Assembly: GCF_005484945.1 (NCBI RefSeq)
Contig: NZ_CP034035.1
Span: 2,232,001-2,296,000 of the forward strand
DNA from: Brenneria rubrifaciens
Lineage (GTDB): Bacteria; Pseudomonadota; Gammaproteobacteria; Enterobacterales; Enterobacteriaceae
Direction of reading: 5' to 3'
Length of the DNA: 64,000 nt
This document shows positions 31,128 to 42,127 of this stretch, piece by piece. A program made the position numbers and the translations under genes. The notes beneath the pieces are model-generated. The model did not search any database, was not told the DNA's origin, and worked only from the letters and a program-made list of their open reading frames with translations. Within the stretch, counting starts at the first letter, position 1. Each line of letters starts with the position of its first letter.

Positions 31128-33242
31128 TTAGAACGATGCCGTCATAGAAGCATAAAATGTTCTGCCCGGAACATAATAGTTATTGCCGCTGGTAGCGCCG
31201 CCTGACGGATTCTCCGATACCGGATCTTTATCAAACAGGTTGTCAATCCCAGCGTTAAACTTCAGGTTTTTGGTCGCGCGATACTGCCCGGACAGGCCGT
31301 AAATAAAATAGGAGTTACGGATCCTGGCGGTTGCCGTCGAGCTACGCGCGGCCTGATCTGCCGCGCTGTTCAGCCCCAGCATCTTGCCGTAATAATGTGC
31401 GGAAAACGCCAGGCTCAGTTTGTCATCAACCGTCCAATCCAATGACGAGTAGGTGGTAAATTTCGGCGTCGTCACCAGCATCACGCCCTCGGTATCCTCG
31501 GCTTTAATCATCCGGGTAAAGTTATTGCGTAAGGTTAATCTGTTTAGCCACGGAGTAACCGGTTCCCGCACCAACGGAATATCCAGATTTCCTTCAATCC
31601 CTTGCGTGCGCGCAGAATCCAGATTGACGCGCTCCAGCCAATAACGGCCGGAGGTATCGCCCTCGATATAGCCGATTGGCGAGGTGGCCAGCTTATTCTT
31701 AAAACGGCTGTCAAAGAAAGTCATCCCGGCACTCCAACCGTTATAATCGAACATTGCGCCGATTTCCCAGTTTTCAGATGTCTCTGGCTTAAGATTATCG
31801 TTACCGGTGGTATAGCACCCGCCGCCGGTATAATCCGCATAGCCGCTACAACCCGCACCTTGCGAGGTTTCGATAAAGCCTAAACTCGCCTGACGGATTG
31901 ACGGCGCTTTAAACCCCTCGGAATAACCGCTCTTCAGCGTCAAATGGTCAGTGGCATGGTAGACCAGATATGCTCTTGGCGTGGTCTGGCTACCATATTC
32001 GGTGTCATCATAACGCAGCCCCACAGTCAGGGCTAAATCATCCAACAGGCTGACCTGATCTTCAAAAAATATGCCCTTGCTGGTGGCTTCGCCCTGATGA
32101 GAACCATAGGTCGGCGAGCCGGCGATAGAACCAATAGATCGAGGATTATAAAGCTCCTCCTTCATCCATAGCCCGCCGAAGGTGATGTTATGGGGGAAAA
32201 GCAATTCAAACGGAATATTGATATTCCCTTCAACAATCTGGTCCTTATTCCACAGCTTGGTATCTTGCGAGCCGATCGCCACGCCATTGGAAACGATCGG
32301 AACATTGCTGGCGAAGTTCTCATATTTGTTTTGATAAGCGGATAACTTAGCGCTGCCGAAATCAAACAACCCACGATAATCAATCGTATAGTTCTCACGC
32401 TCCATCTCGGTAACGCCACGCAGATTCACCATGCTGCCCGATGAGGACGTGCCCTGAATCCCCTTTTCCGTTCCTTTGGTGGCCCCGATGCTGAGCTGAT
32501 GATTATCGTTAATATCCCATGACAGTTCCGCGCCATAGTTATGGCGTTTTTTCCCTTCCAGACCTGAACCAAATCGCAAGGCATTGGTATCGGTGGTATC
32601 TGGATTTCGCTTATTCCACGAACCGTTCAGGCGCAATGAAAAACCATTGCCCAAAGGCCCGCCGAGCGTGGCGGTATAGGTGTTGGTATCACCGCGTTTC
32701 GATCCTTCCGGCTGACGAGTGCCCGCCGTCAATGAACCGTTCCATACGCTGGTATTCTTCTTGGTGATAATATTCACCACCCCGCCCATGGCATCGGACC
32801 CATACAGAGAGGACATCGGGCCACGAACAATTTCAATCCGTTCAATCGACTCAATGGGTATCCAGTTAATGTCATCAAAATAGTTCTGCTGAGTGCTTTT
32901 TACACCGTTGCTCGATCCTACTCGCTTACCATCGACCAACAGCAGCGTATAGGCCGCCGGCATGCCGCGGAGCTGAATACCGGAACCGACATCGGTATTA
33001 ATCGATTTGGATACGCCGGCGACCTGCTCAAGCACATCGGCTAAATCCGTGGCGGACTTTCCGATATCCCTTTGCAGATCTTCCGCCGTAATGACTGAAA
33101 TGCTTGCCGGCGCGTCCTTCAGCCGCTGTTCAATGGCCGATGCCGTCACCACCATGGTGTCTTCCGGCGTTTCCCCGAATACAGGTCCCGATGCCGCTGC
33201 TGCAATAGCCAATGTCACTGATTTTCTTAAATTAATTAACAC
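31128..33242 (-). CDS. cirA: TonB-dependent catecholate siderophore receptor, CirA-like
   Basis: A 704-residue outer-membrane receptor. A signal peptide (residues 1-23, ending VFG) is followed by the TonB box DTMVVTAS, a plug domain (VLEQVAGVSKS...RGPMSSLYGSDAMGGVVNIITKK) and a beta-barrel ending in an aromatic residue (YASMTASF). The start GTG at 33242 has AAGAGGAACC upstream. Its opening ETPEDTMVVTASAIEQRLKDAPASISVITAEDLQ parallels E. coli CirA, and it sits next to lysP as cirA does. It is about 40 residues longer than E. coli CirA, so ligand range may differ. A Fur box lies upstream. Confidence 0.85.
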   Translation of the reverse strand: MLINLRKSVTLAIAAAASGPVFGETPEDTMVVTASAIEQRLKDAPASISVITAEDLQRDIGKSATDLADVLEQVAGVSKSINTDVGSGIQLRGMPAAYTLLLVDGKRVGSSNGVKSTQQNYFDDINWIPIESIERIEIVRGPMSSLYGSDAMGGVVNIITKKNTSVWNGSLTAGTRQPEGSKRGDTNTYTATLGGPLGNGFSLRLNGSWNKRNPDTTDTNALRFGSGLEGKKRHNYGAELSWDINDNHQLSIGATKGTEKGIQGTSSSGSMVNLRGVTEMERENYTIDYRGLFDFGSAKLSAYQNKYENFASNVPIVSNGVAIGSQDTKLWNKDQIVEGNINIPFELLFPHNITFGGLWMKEELYNPRSIGSIAGSPTYGSHQGEATSKGIFFEDQVSLLDDLALTVGLRYDDTEYGSQTTPRAYLVYHATDHLTLKSGYSEGFKAPSIRQASLGFIETSQGAGCSGYADYTGGGCYTTGNDNLKPETSENWEIGAMFDYNGWSAGMTFFDSRFKNKLATSPIGYIEGDTSGRYWLERVNLDSARTQGIEGNLDIPLVREPVTPWLNRLTLRNNFTRMIKAEDTEGVMLVTTPKFTTYSSLDWTVDDKLSLAFSAHYYGKMLGLNSAADQAARSSTATARIRNSYFIYGLSGQYRATKNLKFNAGIDNLFDKDPVSENPSGGATSGNNYYVPGRTFYASMTASF

Positions 33243-33326
33243 TTTTTGGGTTCCTCTTAGCTATGAATGACGACTTTTTAATTTTTTTTACTTATTGATT
33301 TTAAGCAAAACGCTAATAATGTAAAT

Positions 33327-33345
33327 AAAAATGATTATCATTAAT
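33327..33345 (-). promoter_or_regulatory. Fur box upstream of cirA
   Basis: AAAAATGATTATCATTAAT at 33327-33345 agrees with the 19-bp Fur consensus at about 14 positions and is followed by a second overlapping ATAATCATTAAT copy. It lies about 85 nt upstream of the receptor start, consistent with iron repression. Confidence 0.8.
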
Positions 33346-33530
33346 ATAATCATTAATGAATTCATCAAAAATAAATACAACCAGTTGATATAAAAGAAAT
33401 AGCCATACACAGAGAACTGAAATAAACAGAAACAATCATGTAAAACGGAGATCAATAAATTTGCTCAGAGGAACCTAATTACTCGAAATCGCGCGATATA
33501 AGTCGCAAAAAGACGGAGGAAGTCGAAAGG

Positions 33531-33564
33531 CAGGCGAAAAAATTGCCTGGCGGATACCAGGCAA
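33531..33564 (-). terminator. Terminator of lysP
   Basis: TTGCCTGG (33543-33550) pairs with CCAGGCAA (33557-33564) and on the minus strand is followed by AATTTTTTCGC. It closes lysP before the cirA regulatory region. Confidence 0.8.
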
Positions 33565-33573
33565 CAGACAGCG

Positions 33574-35049
33574 CTATTTTACGGGATCATGTCCGGGAAA
33601 GGTCATATCCTGATAGTTGATAAAGCGCGTACCTCGATACAGCTTGTAGCCAAACCAGATCAGTAAGAATAGCGGGATACCGATATACGTCGCCGTGACG
33701 CCATACCAGTCAATTTTATCTTCCAGAAACGCCTGATAGTTCTGTCCCAGCGTAATCGTCAGACAGAGAACAAAAGCAAAAATCGGCCCCAGCGGGAAGA
33801 ATCCTGACTGATAGGGTAATCGGTTCAAGTCGTGTCCCTGCATAATATAGCCACGGCGGAAACGATAATGGCTGATTGCGATGCCCAACCAGGCAATAAA
33901 GCCGGTCATGCCTGATGTGTTCAACAACCACAGGTAGACCGTCCGATTGCCGAACATGGATGACAGGAAACAGATCGCGGCCACTGCCGTCGTGGCATAC
34001 AGCGCATTACGCGGCACACCGCCTTTTGACAGCCGCGCAAAAATACGCGGCGCCTTGCCTTCGCAAGCCAGCGTAAACAGCATGCGCGTCGAGGCGTACA
34101 TACCAGAGTTACCCGCGGACAGCACCGCCGTCAGGATAACCGCGTTCATAATCGCCGCCGCAGACAGCAGACCGGCATTCTGGAAAACCAGCGTGAACGG
34201 GCTGACGGTAATGTCTTTAACATCATTACGCAACAGATTGGGATCGGTATAGGGAATGATCAGGCTGATGATTAGGATAGCGAAAATATAGAACAGCAGA
34301 ATACGCCAGAACACCTGACGGATCGCGCGCGGAATATTTTTGGCTGGCGCCTGAGACTCACCTGCGGCAACCCCAATCAATTCCGTTCCTTGAAACGAGA
34401 AACCGACAATCATCGCCACACCGATCATGGCAGAGAAACCGCCCGCAAAAGGCGCATCGCCAATCTGCCAGTTTTGGAAACCCGCGTTTTCGGCGCCGCG
34501 CAGAATCCCCGCGATCATCAGGATGCCAACAGCGATAAAGAGAATGACCGTCGTCACCTTAATCAGTGAGAACCAGTATTCCGCTTCGCCAAATCCTTTC
34601 ACGGAAATGGCGTTCAGCAAAAACATCAGGGCCAGAAACAGCGCGCTCCACACCCAACCGGGCACATCCGGGAACCAATATCCCATCACCAACTGTGCGG
34701 CAACCAGATCAACCGCAATGGTAACGGCCCAGTTGTACCAATAGTTCCACCCCAGCGCGAAACCAAACCCTTCTTCCACATAGCGTGCGCCGTAGGTTGA
34801 GAAGGAACCGGAAACCGGCATGAAGGCCGCCAGCTCGCCCAAGCTCGTCATCAGGAAATAGACCATCAAACCAATCAAGGCATAAGATAACAGCGCCCCG
34901 CCCGGACCAGCCTGTGAAACCGTTGCACCGGAGGCGACAAATAATCCAGTACCAATTGAACCGCCAATGGCGATCATCGTCAGATGCCGCGCTTTAAGCT
35001 CACGGCGCAGGGCGGGTGTGCCCTGAGATTGAATATCTTTCTGAGACAT
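33574..35049 (-). CDS. lysP: Lysine-specific permease LysP
   Basis: A 491-residue amino-acid permease of the APC superfamily with twelve membrane helices (E. coli LysP 489). The family motif IAIGGSIGTGLFVASGATVSQAGPGG is at residues 25-50. The start at 35049 (MSQKDIQSQGTPALRRELKARHL) has GCAGGATAATA upstream; the frame to 35148 is an extension. It imports L-lysine with protons, and in E. coli also holds CadC inactive. The regulator gene yeiE is upstream on the same strand. Confidence 0.95.
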   Translation of the reverse strand: MSQKDIQSQGTPALRRELKARHLTMIAIGGSIGTGLFVASGATVSQAGPGGALLSYALIGLMVYFLMTSLGELAAFMPVSGSFSTYGARYVEEGFGFALGWNYWYNWAVTIAVDLVAAQLVMGYWFPDVPGWVWSALFLALMFLLNAISVKGFGEAEYWFSLIKVTTVILFIAVGILMIAGILRGAENAGFQNWQIGDAPFAGGFSAMIGVAMIVGFSFQGTELIGVAAGESQAPAKNIPRAIRQVFWRILLFYIFAILIISLIIPYTDPNLLRNDVKDITVSPFTLVFQNAGLLSAAAIMNAVILTAVLSAGNSGMYASTRMLFTLACEGKAPRIFARLSKGGVPRNALYATTAVAAICFLSSMFGNRTVYLWLLNTSGMTGFIAWLGIAISHYRFRRGYIMQGHDLNRLPYQSGFFPLGPIFAFVLCLTITLGQNYQAFLEDKIDWYGVTATYIGIPLFLLIWFGYKLYRGTRFINYQDMTFPGHDPVK

Positions 35050-35191
35050 TATTATCCTGCATGCTCTTGCCAAAAAAAACGAGGCGGGATTGTAGCAAAT
35101 CGTTTTTTGCAGGATAGATAAGATCGTCGAGTTATAAGAGAGGTTCATAACTCAAAGCAAATTATTAGCGATAAAATATATTTACATCTAA

Positions 35192-36064
35192 TTATGTTGT
35201 TTCATGGCAATAACTGAGAAAACTCTGCAAGACATTTGAAATATGCTTTTGTCGATGATGAACCAGATACAGCGTGCGCGTAAGTTTGGGCAGCGGCACC
35301 GCCAGCTCCCGCAACGCCCCGGTTGCCAATTGTTCCGCAATCACATACCGTGACAGACAACTGATGCCGATACCGTGTCGTACCGCGTGTTTAATCGCTT
35401 CAGAGTTCCCCAACTCCATCACCAGATGAAAATGGGGTAACTGAGTCAGCAACAGATGATCCAGCACTTCGCGCGTGCCCGAGCCCCGTTCGCGCAAGAT
35501 CCATGACGCCTCCGACAATGCCTGCAATGAAACCTTCTGCTGACTGAGCGGGTGCGTCGGCGAACAGAAGACCACCAGTTCATCTTCCAACCAGGGTTGT
35601 GTGACCAGATCAGTACGATGGCACGGCCCTTCAATCAGCCCAAAATCGACGCTGAATTCCGAAATGCCCCTAATGACATCCTGCGTGTTCCCGACATGCA
35701 GCTCCAGTGGGATATCGGGAAAATCCTGACGGTAGCGGGCCATCATCGCAGGTAACAGGTAATTGCCAATGGTGCTACTGGCATAAATACGCAATGCGCC
35801 ATTGTCATGGCGAAAAAGCTGTTCAATCTCCAGCGATTGCTCAAGCAAGGCTAACGCCTTTGGATAGAGCAATCTCCCATGCTCATTCACCACAAGCCGC
35901 TTACCGACGCGGTCAAATAGCTGAACGCCCAATTGCCCTTCCAAATCGGCCAATGCTGCACTAACAGCGGATTGAGAGAGAGCAAGCGCAACTGAAGCCT
36001 GGGTGGTTGAACCACTCTTCAGTACTTCCGCAAAAACTTCCAATTGACGTAAGGTGATATGCAT
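35192..36064 (-). CDS. yeiE: LysR family regulator YeiE
   Basis: A 290-residue LysR-type regulator (E. coli YeiE 293). The N-terminal HTH is [57 protein letters not shown]; the effector domain follows. It activates lysP in E. coli and has been described as a sulfite-responsive regulator in related genera. It is divergent from yeiH, the gene for a putative sulfur-anion exporter. Confidence 0.93.
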   Translation of the reverse strand: MHITLRQLEVFAEVLKSGSTTQASVALALSQSAVSAALADLEGQLGVQLFDRVGKRLVVNEHGRLLYPKALALLEQSLEIEQLFRHDNGALRIYASSTIGNYLLPAMMARYRQDFPDIPLELHVGNTQDVIRGISEFSVDFGLIEGPCHRTDLVTQPWLEDELVVFCSPTHPLSQQKVSLQALSEASWILRERGSGTREVLDHLLLTQLPHFHLVMELGNSEAIKHAVRHGIGISCLSRYVIAEQLATGALRELAVPLPKLTRTLYLVHHRQKHISNVLQSFLSYCHETT

Positions 36065-36180
36065 AGTGGGCTCTTTATCGGAAATATCTATAAGTTATAA
36101 ATATATAATCAATTTCTCTTTTAACTCTTCTGATTATAGGCTGAGCCCTCAGCTCGGTATTCTCAGAACAGGTATACAAA

Positions 36181-37257
36181 ATGATCGCTCTTCCTGCGGC
36201 GCAGCAACACATCAAACTCTATTACAAAGCGATAACGTGGCTGCCCGGTTTATTTGCAATAAGTCTAATGGCTTTTCTCATTCTCTGGCTGACTAATATT
36301 CCCAAAGTGTCACAATGGGGACCAGGATCATTAACATTGGCGATATTATCAGGGATTTTACTTGGTAATACTGTCTATCCCCGCTGGCATACCTTCTGCG
36401 ATCCGGGTGTGCTGTGGGCAAAGCAGAACCTCCTGCGTTGGGGTATCGTGCTTTACGGATTTCGCCTGAGTTTTCAGCAAATTACTACCGTCGGCATCGC
36501 CGGCATCGCGGTCGATCTGACGATCGTCGCGTCTACTTTTTTGCTCGCCTGCTGGCTGGGGCGCCGCTTTTTTAAACTTGACAGCGAAACAACCCTCCTG
36601 ATCGGCGCAGGCAGTAGCATCTGTGGCGCGGCCGCAATTCTGGCGACGGCGCCGGTTGTCAACGCCTCCAGCGATAAAATCGCCGTCGCCGTCTCTACGG
36701 TAGTCATCTTTGGTACGACAGCGATGTTTCTTTATCCGTGGCTGTATCAGCTTAATCTTTATTATCACTGGATAACGGTAACGCCGCGGACGCTTGGCAT
36801 GTATCTGGGTTCTACCATTCATGAAGTGGCCCAGGTCGTGGCTGCGGGACACGCCATTAATGGCGAGACAGAAAATATTGCCGTTATTGGTAAGATGCTG
36901 CGCGTCATGCTGCTGGCTCCCTTTTTGCTTCTCCTTAGCGCCGTTTTAAAAAATAAACAGCGAAAAAACGCGTCGGCGGCACCGGTTTCCCTGATGTTTC
37001 CCTGGTTTGCCTTAGGGTTTGTCGCTGTCGCGGCTTTCAATTCCACTCAGCTTCTCCCCATCGACGTGGTGAACGAATTGGTCAAGCTGGATAACATCCT
37101 GCTGATGATGGCCATGATAGCACTCGGGCTGACCACCCGTTTCAGTGCAATCCATCAGGCCGGCGCCAAACCGCTGTTGCTGGCGCTGCTGCTGTTTATC
37201 TGGCTGCTGGTTGGCGGAGCCGGTATCAATCTGGCCGCTGAGCACGTCTTCCTCTGA
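36181..37257 (+). CDS. yeiH: YeiH, UPF0324 family putative sulfate/sulfite exporter
   Basis: A 358-residue membrane protein (E. coli YeiH 349) with about ten helices. Diagnostic segments are [40 protein letters not shown] and LIGAGSSICGAAAILATAPVV. The family is annotated as a putative sulfate exporter. A poor ribosome site precedes the ATG (ACAGGTATACAAA). It is divergent from yeiE. Confidence 0.92.
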   Translation: MIALPAAQQHIKLYYKAITWLPGLFAISLMAFLILWLTNIPKVSQWGPGSLTLAILSGILLGNTVYPRWHTFCDPGVLWAKQNLLRWGIVLYGFRLSFQQITTVGIAGIAVDLTIVASTFLLACWLGRRFFKLDSETTLLIGAGSSICGAAAILATAPVVNASSDKIAVAVSTVVIFGTTAMFLYPWLYQLNLYYHWITVTPRTLGMYLGSTIHEVAQVVAAGHAINGETENIAVIGKMLRVMLLAPFLLLLSAVLKNKQRKNASAAPVSLMFPWFALGFVAVAAFNSTQLLPIDVVNELVKLDNILLMMAMIALGLTTRFSAIHQAGAKPLLLALLLFIWLLVGGAGINLAAEHVFL

Positions 37258-37336
37258 CGTGAATAATTTGTCCCTTAACCTCTCATTAACTGACCGGACA
37301 ATGCCATAATGCCTCCGCCATCAAGAGGAGAAGAAC

Positions 37337-38176
37337 ATGAAATATGTAGGTGCCCACGTCAGCGCAGCCGGCGGCGTCGATCAGGCGGTCATTCGCGCGC
37401 ACGCGTTGAATGCAACGGCGTTTGCGCTATTTACCAAAAATCAGCGCCAATGGGAAGCCGCACCACTCAGTCAGGAAACCATCGCGCGTTTTAAAGCGGC
37501 TTGTGAACGCTATGCGTACACCCCGGCGCAGATCCTGCCCCACGACAGTTATCTGATCAACCTCGGCCATCCCGACGAAGCGGCGCTGGAGAAGTCTCGC
37601 GTCGCCTTTAATGATGAAATGAACCGCTGCCAACAGCTCGGCTTGAGCTTGCTCAACTTTCATCCCGGCAGTCATCTGAAACAGATGAGTGAAGATCGCT
37701 GTCTGGCACGGATTGCCGAGTCAATTAATATCGCGCTGGCGGCAACGGAAGGGGTAACCGCCGTCATCGAAAATACCGCCGGACAAGGGAGCAATCTGGG
37801 ATTTCGCTTCGAGCATCTGGCTGCGATCGTTGACGGTGTGGAAGATAAATCCCGCGTAGGCGTCTGTATCGATACTTGTCACGCCTTCGCGGGGGGTTAC
37901 GACCTGCGCACAGAAGAGCGCTGCGAATCGACTTTTGCCGAATTTGAACGCGTCGTCGGATTCCGCTATCTGCGGGGAATGCATCTAAATGATGCGAAAA
38001 GCGAATTCAATAGCCGTGTCGACCGGCATCATAGTCTGGGCGAAGGCAATATCGGCAAGACGGTTTTCAGCTATATCATGAAAGACCCGCGTTTTGATGG
38101 TATCCCGATGATTCTGGAAACCGTCAACCCGGATATTTGGGCACAAGAGATTGCCTGGCTGAAATCTCAGGCTTGA
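37337..38176 (+). CDS. nfo: Endonuclease IV
   Basis: A 279-residue apurinic/apyrimidinic endonuclease with a TIM-barrel fold and a three-zinc site (E. coli Nfo 285). Zinc-ligand segments are present: [61 protein letters not shown] and [24 protein letters not shown] gives a strong start. It repairs abasic and oxidised DNA sites. Confidence 0.97.
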   Translation: MKYVGAHVSAAGGVDQAVIRAHALNATAFALFTKNQRQWEAAPLSQETIARFKAACERYAYTPAQILPHDSYLINLGHPDEAALEKSRVAFNDEMNRCQQLGLSLLNFHPGSHLKQMSEDRCLARIAESINIALAATEGVTAVIENTAGQGSNLGFRFEHLAAIVDGVEDKSRVGVCIDTCHAFAGGYDLRTEERCESTFAEFERVVGFRYLRGMHLNDAKSEFNSRVDRHHSLGEGNIGKTVFSYIMKDPRFDGIPMILETVNPDIWAQEIAWLKSQA

Positions 38177-38187
38177 GAGATAAAAAG

Positions 38188-38217
38188 AGCGCCAGCGAAC
38201 CGATGTCCGCTGGCGCT
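38188..38217. terminator. Bidirectional terminator between nfo and fruA
   Basis: AGCGCCAGCG (38188-38197) pairs perfectly with CGCTGGCGCT (38208-38217). A-rich DNA on the left gives the minus-strand T-run for fruA, while the nfo side has only TATCTT. Confidence 0.8.
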
Positions 38218-38252
38218 ATCTTGACAACATGCCGAATAAATCGCGCAGTCGG

Positions 38253-39938
38253 TTATGCCGCCTTCACCAGTTGTTCGTCAGGACGTTTTAGCAGCGAATA
38301 CAGCACGCCAGCCACGACCGTTCCGGCAATGATGGCCAGCAGATAGCCGATAACCGGCGTAATCGCACCGGGGATCAGCAGAACAAACAGACCGCCGTGC
38401 GGGGCCATCAGTTTCGCGCCGACCGCCATAGACAACGCGCCTGTCAGCGCCCCGCCAACGATACAGCACGGCAGTACACGCATCGGATCGCGTGCGGCGT
38501 AAGGAATGGCCCCTTCAGAAATAAAGCACAACCCCAGAACCAGCGCGGCTTTACCGCCTTCACGCTCGGTCGCGTTGAACTTGTTACGCGCCAGAAACGT
38601 TGCCAGCCCCATCGCCAGCGGCGGAACCATACCGGCCGCCATCACTGCGGCCATTGGCGCATAAATCTGGCTACTGAGCAGCGTCGTACCAAATACATAG
38701 GCCACTTTGTTTACCGGCCCGCCCATATCCGTACACATCATCCCACCCAGGATCGCCCCCAGAATCACCGCATTCGCCGTTCCCATCGATTGCAGCCAGT
38801 GAGTCAGACCAGTCAGGATTTTCGCCACTGGCGTACCAACGGCGTACACCATTATCAGCCCCATGATCAACGTTGCTAATAAAGGGATAATCAAAATGGG
38901 TTTCAGCGCTGACATACTCTGCGGCAAGTGAATATAGTTATTGATAGCCCTAACCACATAGCCCGCCAGGAAACCAGCAATAATGCCCCCTAAGAATCCG
39001 GCCCCCATCGTGACGGCCAGTATCCCCCCGGCCAAGCCGGGCGCCAAGCCGGGACGGTCGGCAATTGAGAATGCGATATATCCCGCTAACACCGGTACAA
39101 TCAATGCAAAGGCAGAATCACCAACCATTTTCAATGCGGCTGCCAATGTTCCAGGCTCTTTGAACGCTTCAATACCAAACATGAACGACAGAGCGATGCA
39201 AAGCCCGCCAGCAACCACCACCGGCAGCATGTAAGACACGCCCGTCAGCAGATGGCGATATGGCCCGCCGCCCCCGTTCTGAGCAGACTCATCACCTGCC
39301 GCCGCCGTTGTTTGACCACCCGGTCGATAAATTTTGGCTTCGGCCTGGGCCTTGTCCAGCTCCTGAGCGGTCTTTTTCAATGCCAGCCCGGTTGAGGTGC
39401 GGTACATTTTCTTACCGGCGAACTTACTCAAATCGACTTCAATATCCGCGGCAACAATCACCAGATCGGCTTGTTCAACCTCTTCCGGCGTAATCGCATT
39501 CCCGGCGCCCACCGAGCCGCGGGTTTCAACCTTTACCCACCAGCCGCGTTTTTTCGCTTCGGTTTCAATCGCTTCCGCAGCCATAAACGTATGCGCAACA
39601 CCGGTCGGACACGCCGTCAACGCTACTACACGTTTAGCCGCCGCGCTTTGCTGAGCGGGGGCGGACGCGGCTGCCTGATACGTAGCGGCTTCAGCTTGAG
39701 CTTTAGCCAGAAACGCTTCCGGCTGGCTGGCGGCCAGTTCCACATCGCCTATAAATACACGTTTGCCATTCAGCGCGCTGTCCGCCGCCGCCGCACCCAG
39801 AATGATGACCAGTTCAGACTCATCAGCCTGTTCTGTAAACGTTAGCCCTGCCTTCGCCGCAGCTGCGCCGAGTAGGTTCTTCACCAGATGGCTTTTCGCC
39901 AGACCCAGTGATTTATCTAAAATCAGCAGCGTTTTCAT
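38253..39938 (-). CDS. fruA: PTS fructose-specific EIIB'BC component FruA
   Basis: A 561-residue fructose permease (E. coli FruA 563). A degenerate IIB' domain (1-90) is followed by the active IIB domain with phosphocysteine C110 in TACPTGVAHTFMA and a membrane IIC domain (about 230-550). It transports and phosphorylates fructose to fructose 1-phosphate. AGCAGGAGATAAACG precedes the ATG. It is the last gene of fruBKA. Confidence 0.97.
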   Translation of the reverse strand: MKTLLILDKSLGLAKSHLVKNLLGAAAAKAGLTFTEQADESELVIILGAAAADSALNGKRVFIGDVELAASQPEAFLAKAQAEAATYQAAASAPAQQSAAAKRVVALTACPTGVAHTFMAAEAIETEAKKRGWWVKVETRGSVGAGNAITPEEVEQADLVIVAADIEVDLSKFAGKKMYRTSTGLALKKTAQELDKAQAEAKIYRPGGQTTAAAGDESAQNGGGGPYRHLLTGVSYMLPVVVAGGLCIALSFMFGIEAFKEPGTLAAALKMVGDSAFALIVPVLAGYIAFSIADRPGLAPGLAGGILAVTMGAGFLGGIIAGFLAGYVVRAINNYIHLPQSMSALKPILIIPLLATLIMGLIMVYAVGTPVAKILTGLTHWLQSMGTANAVILGAILGGMMCTDMGGPVNKVAYVFGTTLLSSQIYAPMAAVMAAGMVPPLAMGLATFLARNKFNATEREGGKAALVLGLCFISEGAIPYAARDPMRVLPCCIVGGALTGALSMAVGAKLMAPHGGLFVLLIPGAITPVIGYLLAIIAGTVVAGVLYSLLKRPDEQLVKAA

Positions 39939-39954
39939 CGTTTATCTCCTGCTG

Positions 39955-40893
39955 TCAATTAAAGGGTTTCAGATCGACACGGGCCATCATTGCGGCCAAC
40001 TGAGGACGATCGGTAATACCAACATTACTTTGACTCACGGCCAGTGCGGACACCGCCGTTGCCAGACGCAAAGTATGTTCACTTGACTCACGCATTAATA
40101 AGCCATAGATCAGCCCCCCAACCATGGAGTCACCCGCACCTACCGTACTTACCACTTCACAGGCGGGAGGCATTGCCCGCCAGGCACCCGACGCATTCAC
40201 CCACAAGGCGCCTTCCGCCCCCAGTGAGATCACAACATGCGCGATACCCTGCTCACGTAACGCGTTAGCGGCATCGACCACATCCGCCAACGTCGGTAAC
40301 TTACGCCCCGCCCAGATTTCCAACTCCCGACGATTGGGCTTCACCAACCAGGGAGCCGCTTTCAGACCTGCCACCAGCGCCTCGCGGCTGCTGTCAAAAA
40401 TGATGCACGAACAATGGCTGCGCAGTCGGGACATCCAGTCGGTAAATGCGTCGGGATCGACGCCGGCCGGCAAACTGCCGCTGACCGCGACCATATCGAA
40501 CTGCCCAAGCCAACTCAGCGAGTCATTGACAAAACGCTGCCAATCTTGCGGCGTAACTTCAAAACCAGAAAAATTGAAATCGGTAACGTCACCGTCTTTT
40601 TCGGTTAATTTCACGTTGATACGCGTACGTCCCGGTACAACCTGAAAACGGTTTGCAATACCCAGTTCACTGAACAACTGCTGAAAACCGTCCTGGTTGT
40701 CTTTACCCAGGAACCCCCCCACAGTGACATCAATCCCGAGGTCTTTCAGCACCTTAGCAACGTTAATGCCTTTGCCGGCAGCGTGCAGCCCCGTCGTCTG
40801 GACCAGATTGACCTCGCCCCGCTCAATCTCCGGGCAATAACCGACCAGATCATAGGCCGGATTCAAGGTAATGGTGGCAACGCGCCTGCTCAT
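39955..40893 (-). CDS. fruK: 1-Phosphofructokinase FruK
   Basis: A 312-residue PfkB-family sugar kinase (E. coli 312) that converts fructose 1-phosphate to fructose 1,6-bisphosphate. PfkB signatures [14 protein letters not shown] and [14 protein letters not shown] (catalytic Asp in GAGDS) are intact. Its ATG overlaps the fruB stop by 4 nt (ATGA). Confidence 0.97.
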   Translation of the reverse strand: MSRRVATITLNPAYDLVGYCPEIERGEVNLVQTTGLHAAGKGINVAKVLKDLGIDVTVGGFLGKDNQDGFQQLFSELGIANRFQVVPGRTRINVKLTEKDGDVTDFNFSGFEVTPQDWQRFVNDSLSWLGQFDMVAVSGSLPAGVDPDAFTDWMSRLRSHCSCIIFDSSREALVAGLKAAPWLVKPNRRELEIWAGRKLPTLADVVDAANALREQGIAHVVISLGAEGALWVNASGAWRAMPPACEVVSTVGAGDSMVGGLIYGLLMRESSEHTLRLATAVSALAVSQSNVGITDRPQLAAMMARVDLKPFN

Positions 40894-42023
40894 GCTGAAC
40901 CCTCGCCTAAACCAGAAGTAATGGCCTCGCCGATCTCGGCCAGGGCTTGTTCAGCATCACTACCACTTGCAGTAAAGCGCAGTTTGTGGCTTTTTTTCAC
41001 ACCCAATGCGACAACTTTCATCAGACTACGCCCATTCGCCGGTTTCCCGGTGCCATTGAGATTCGTTACAGTTATTTCACTGCTGAACTTTTTGATCACG
41101 TTGACCAGCATCGTAGCTGGGCGCGTATGCAGGCCGTGTTCGTTGCAAATCGTGAATTCTGCCGTCAGCACTTCATTTTCTTCCGGCACATCGCTGGTCA
41201 GCAGCGCCAGTAATGTCGCCGCATCCGCGGTCAGCAGACGTTCAGCTTTGCGCGCAACCAACAGATTGCTCAGGTAATCAATCGGTACCCGCGCTTGTTC
41301 ATCCACGGCGGATACCGTTACCAGCAACGCCACCGACTCACCGTCAACGCTAAACGGTTCGGCAGGACGGGCAACCGCGACCGCGCTGCCGAGATTCCCT
41401 TCTGCGCTGCCGCTGAACCAGATGCCCTGGCCCAGATTTAGCGGCCTGTGGCTGACGGCCGCGCTGACGAAACCGGCATCCGCAGCGCCGATTTGTTGCA
41501 GGCGTCCTGCGTTCAGCGCCTGGAGCGTCAGCAGATTGTCCGTCGCCACATCCAGTGCAATCAGCGAAGTGTCAAAACGGAAATCGGCCAGTTGCTGCTC
41601 GCCCATCAGCAGGCTGCGCAATTCTTCCGCCGAGTCGGTACTGGCCAAACGGGTGGCGACGCGATCGTCACTGAGCACATGCGTGAGCTGACGTAACAAC
41701 GCCAGGTGCTCATCGGAACGCGCGGCAATCCCCAGAACCACGTAAGCGGTTTGATCCTCCCCCCAGGCGATACCTTGGGGAAACTGGAAAACCTGTACGC
41801 CGGTTTTCAATACCAGGTCGCGAGTATCGGTCGTGCCGTGGGGAATGGCGATACCGCTTCCCAAATACGTAGACGTTTGCTGTTCGCGCTGCAACATGCC
41901 ATCGACATACGCTGCGCCAACACAGCCGGCTTCGGTCAGCGCGGCGGCGACAAGCCGTATGGCTTCCTGCTTGCTATCGGCCGCTGCGCCCAAATGAATA
42001 TCTTGCTGTGACAACTGGAACAT
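40890..42023 (-). CDS. fruB: PTS fructose-specific EIIA/HPr fusion FruB
   Basis: A 377-residue diphosphoryl transfer protein (E. coli FruB 376). The EIIA domain has H62 in [10 protein letters not shown], a central M domain follows, and the C-terminal FPr (HPr-like) domain has H299 in [12 protein letters not shown]. It relays phosphate from EI to FruA. It is the first gene of fruBKA and is preceded by Cra operators. Confidence 0.97.
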   Translation of the reverse strand: MFQLSQQDIHLGAAADSKQEAIRLVAAALTEAGCVGAAYVDGMLQREQQTSTYLGSGIAIPHGTTDTRDLVLKTGVQVFQFPQGIAWGEDQTAYVVLGIAARSDEHLALLRQLTHVLSDDRVATRLASTDSAEELRSLLMGEQQLADFRFDTSLIALDVATDNLLTLQALNAGRLQQIGAADAGFVSAAVSHRPLNLGQGIWFSGSAEGNLGSAVAVARPAEPFSVDGESVALLVTVSAVDEQARVPIDYLSNLLVARKAERLLTADAATLLALLTSDVPEENEVLTAEFTICNEHGLHTRPATMLVNVIKKFSSEITVTNLNGTGKPANGRSLMKVVALGVKKSHKLRFTASGSDAEQALAEIGEAITSGLGEGSA

Positions 42024-42046
42024 GGCTCACCTTTCTTGCTGAAAAT

Positions 42047-42058
42047 TGAATCGTTTCA
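42047..42058. promoter_or_regulatory. Cra (FruR) operator, fruB-proximal
   Basis: TGAATCGTTTCA matches the Cra half-site consensus (TGAAWCG...TTCA). It lies 24 nt upstream of the fruB start, where it would block transcription in the absence of fructose 1-phosphate. Confidence 0.85.
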
Positions 42059-42115
42059 GCCACTATGAGAAAAAAAGGATCTATTTGAGAAAATTCGTTT
42101 CAAAAAAAACATCGC

Positions 42116-42127
42116 TGAAACGTTTCA
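42116..42127. promoter_or_regulatory. Cra (FruR) operator, distal, perfect palindrome
   Basis: TGAAACGTTTCA is a perfect 12-bp palindrome equal to the Cra consensus. A weaker third copy, AAATTCGTTTCA, lies between the two at 42091-42102. Two fruB operators are also known in E. coli. Confidence 0.88.
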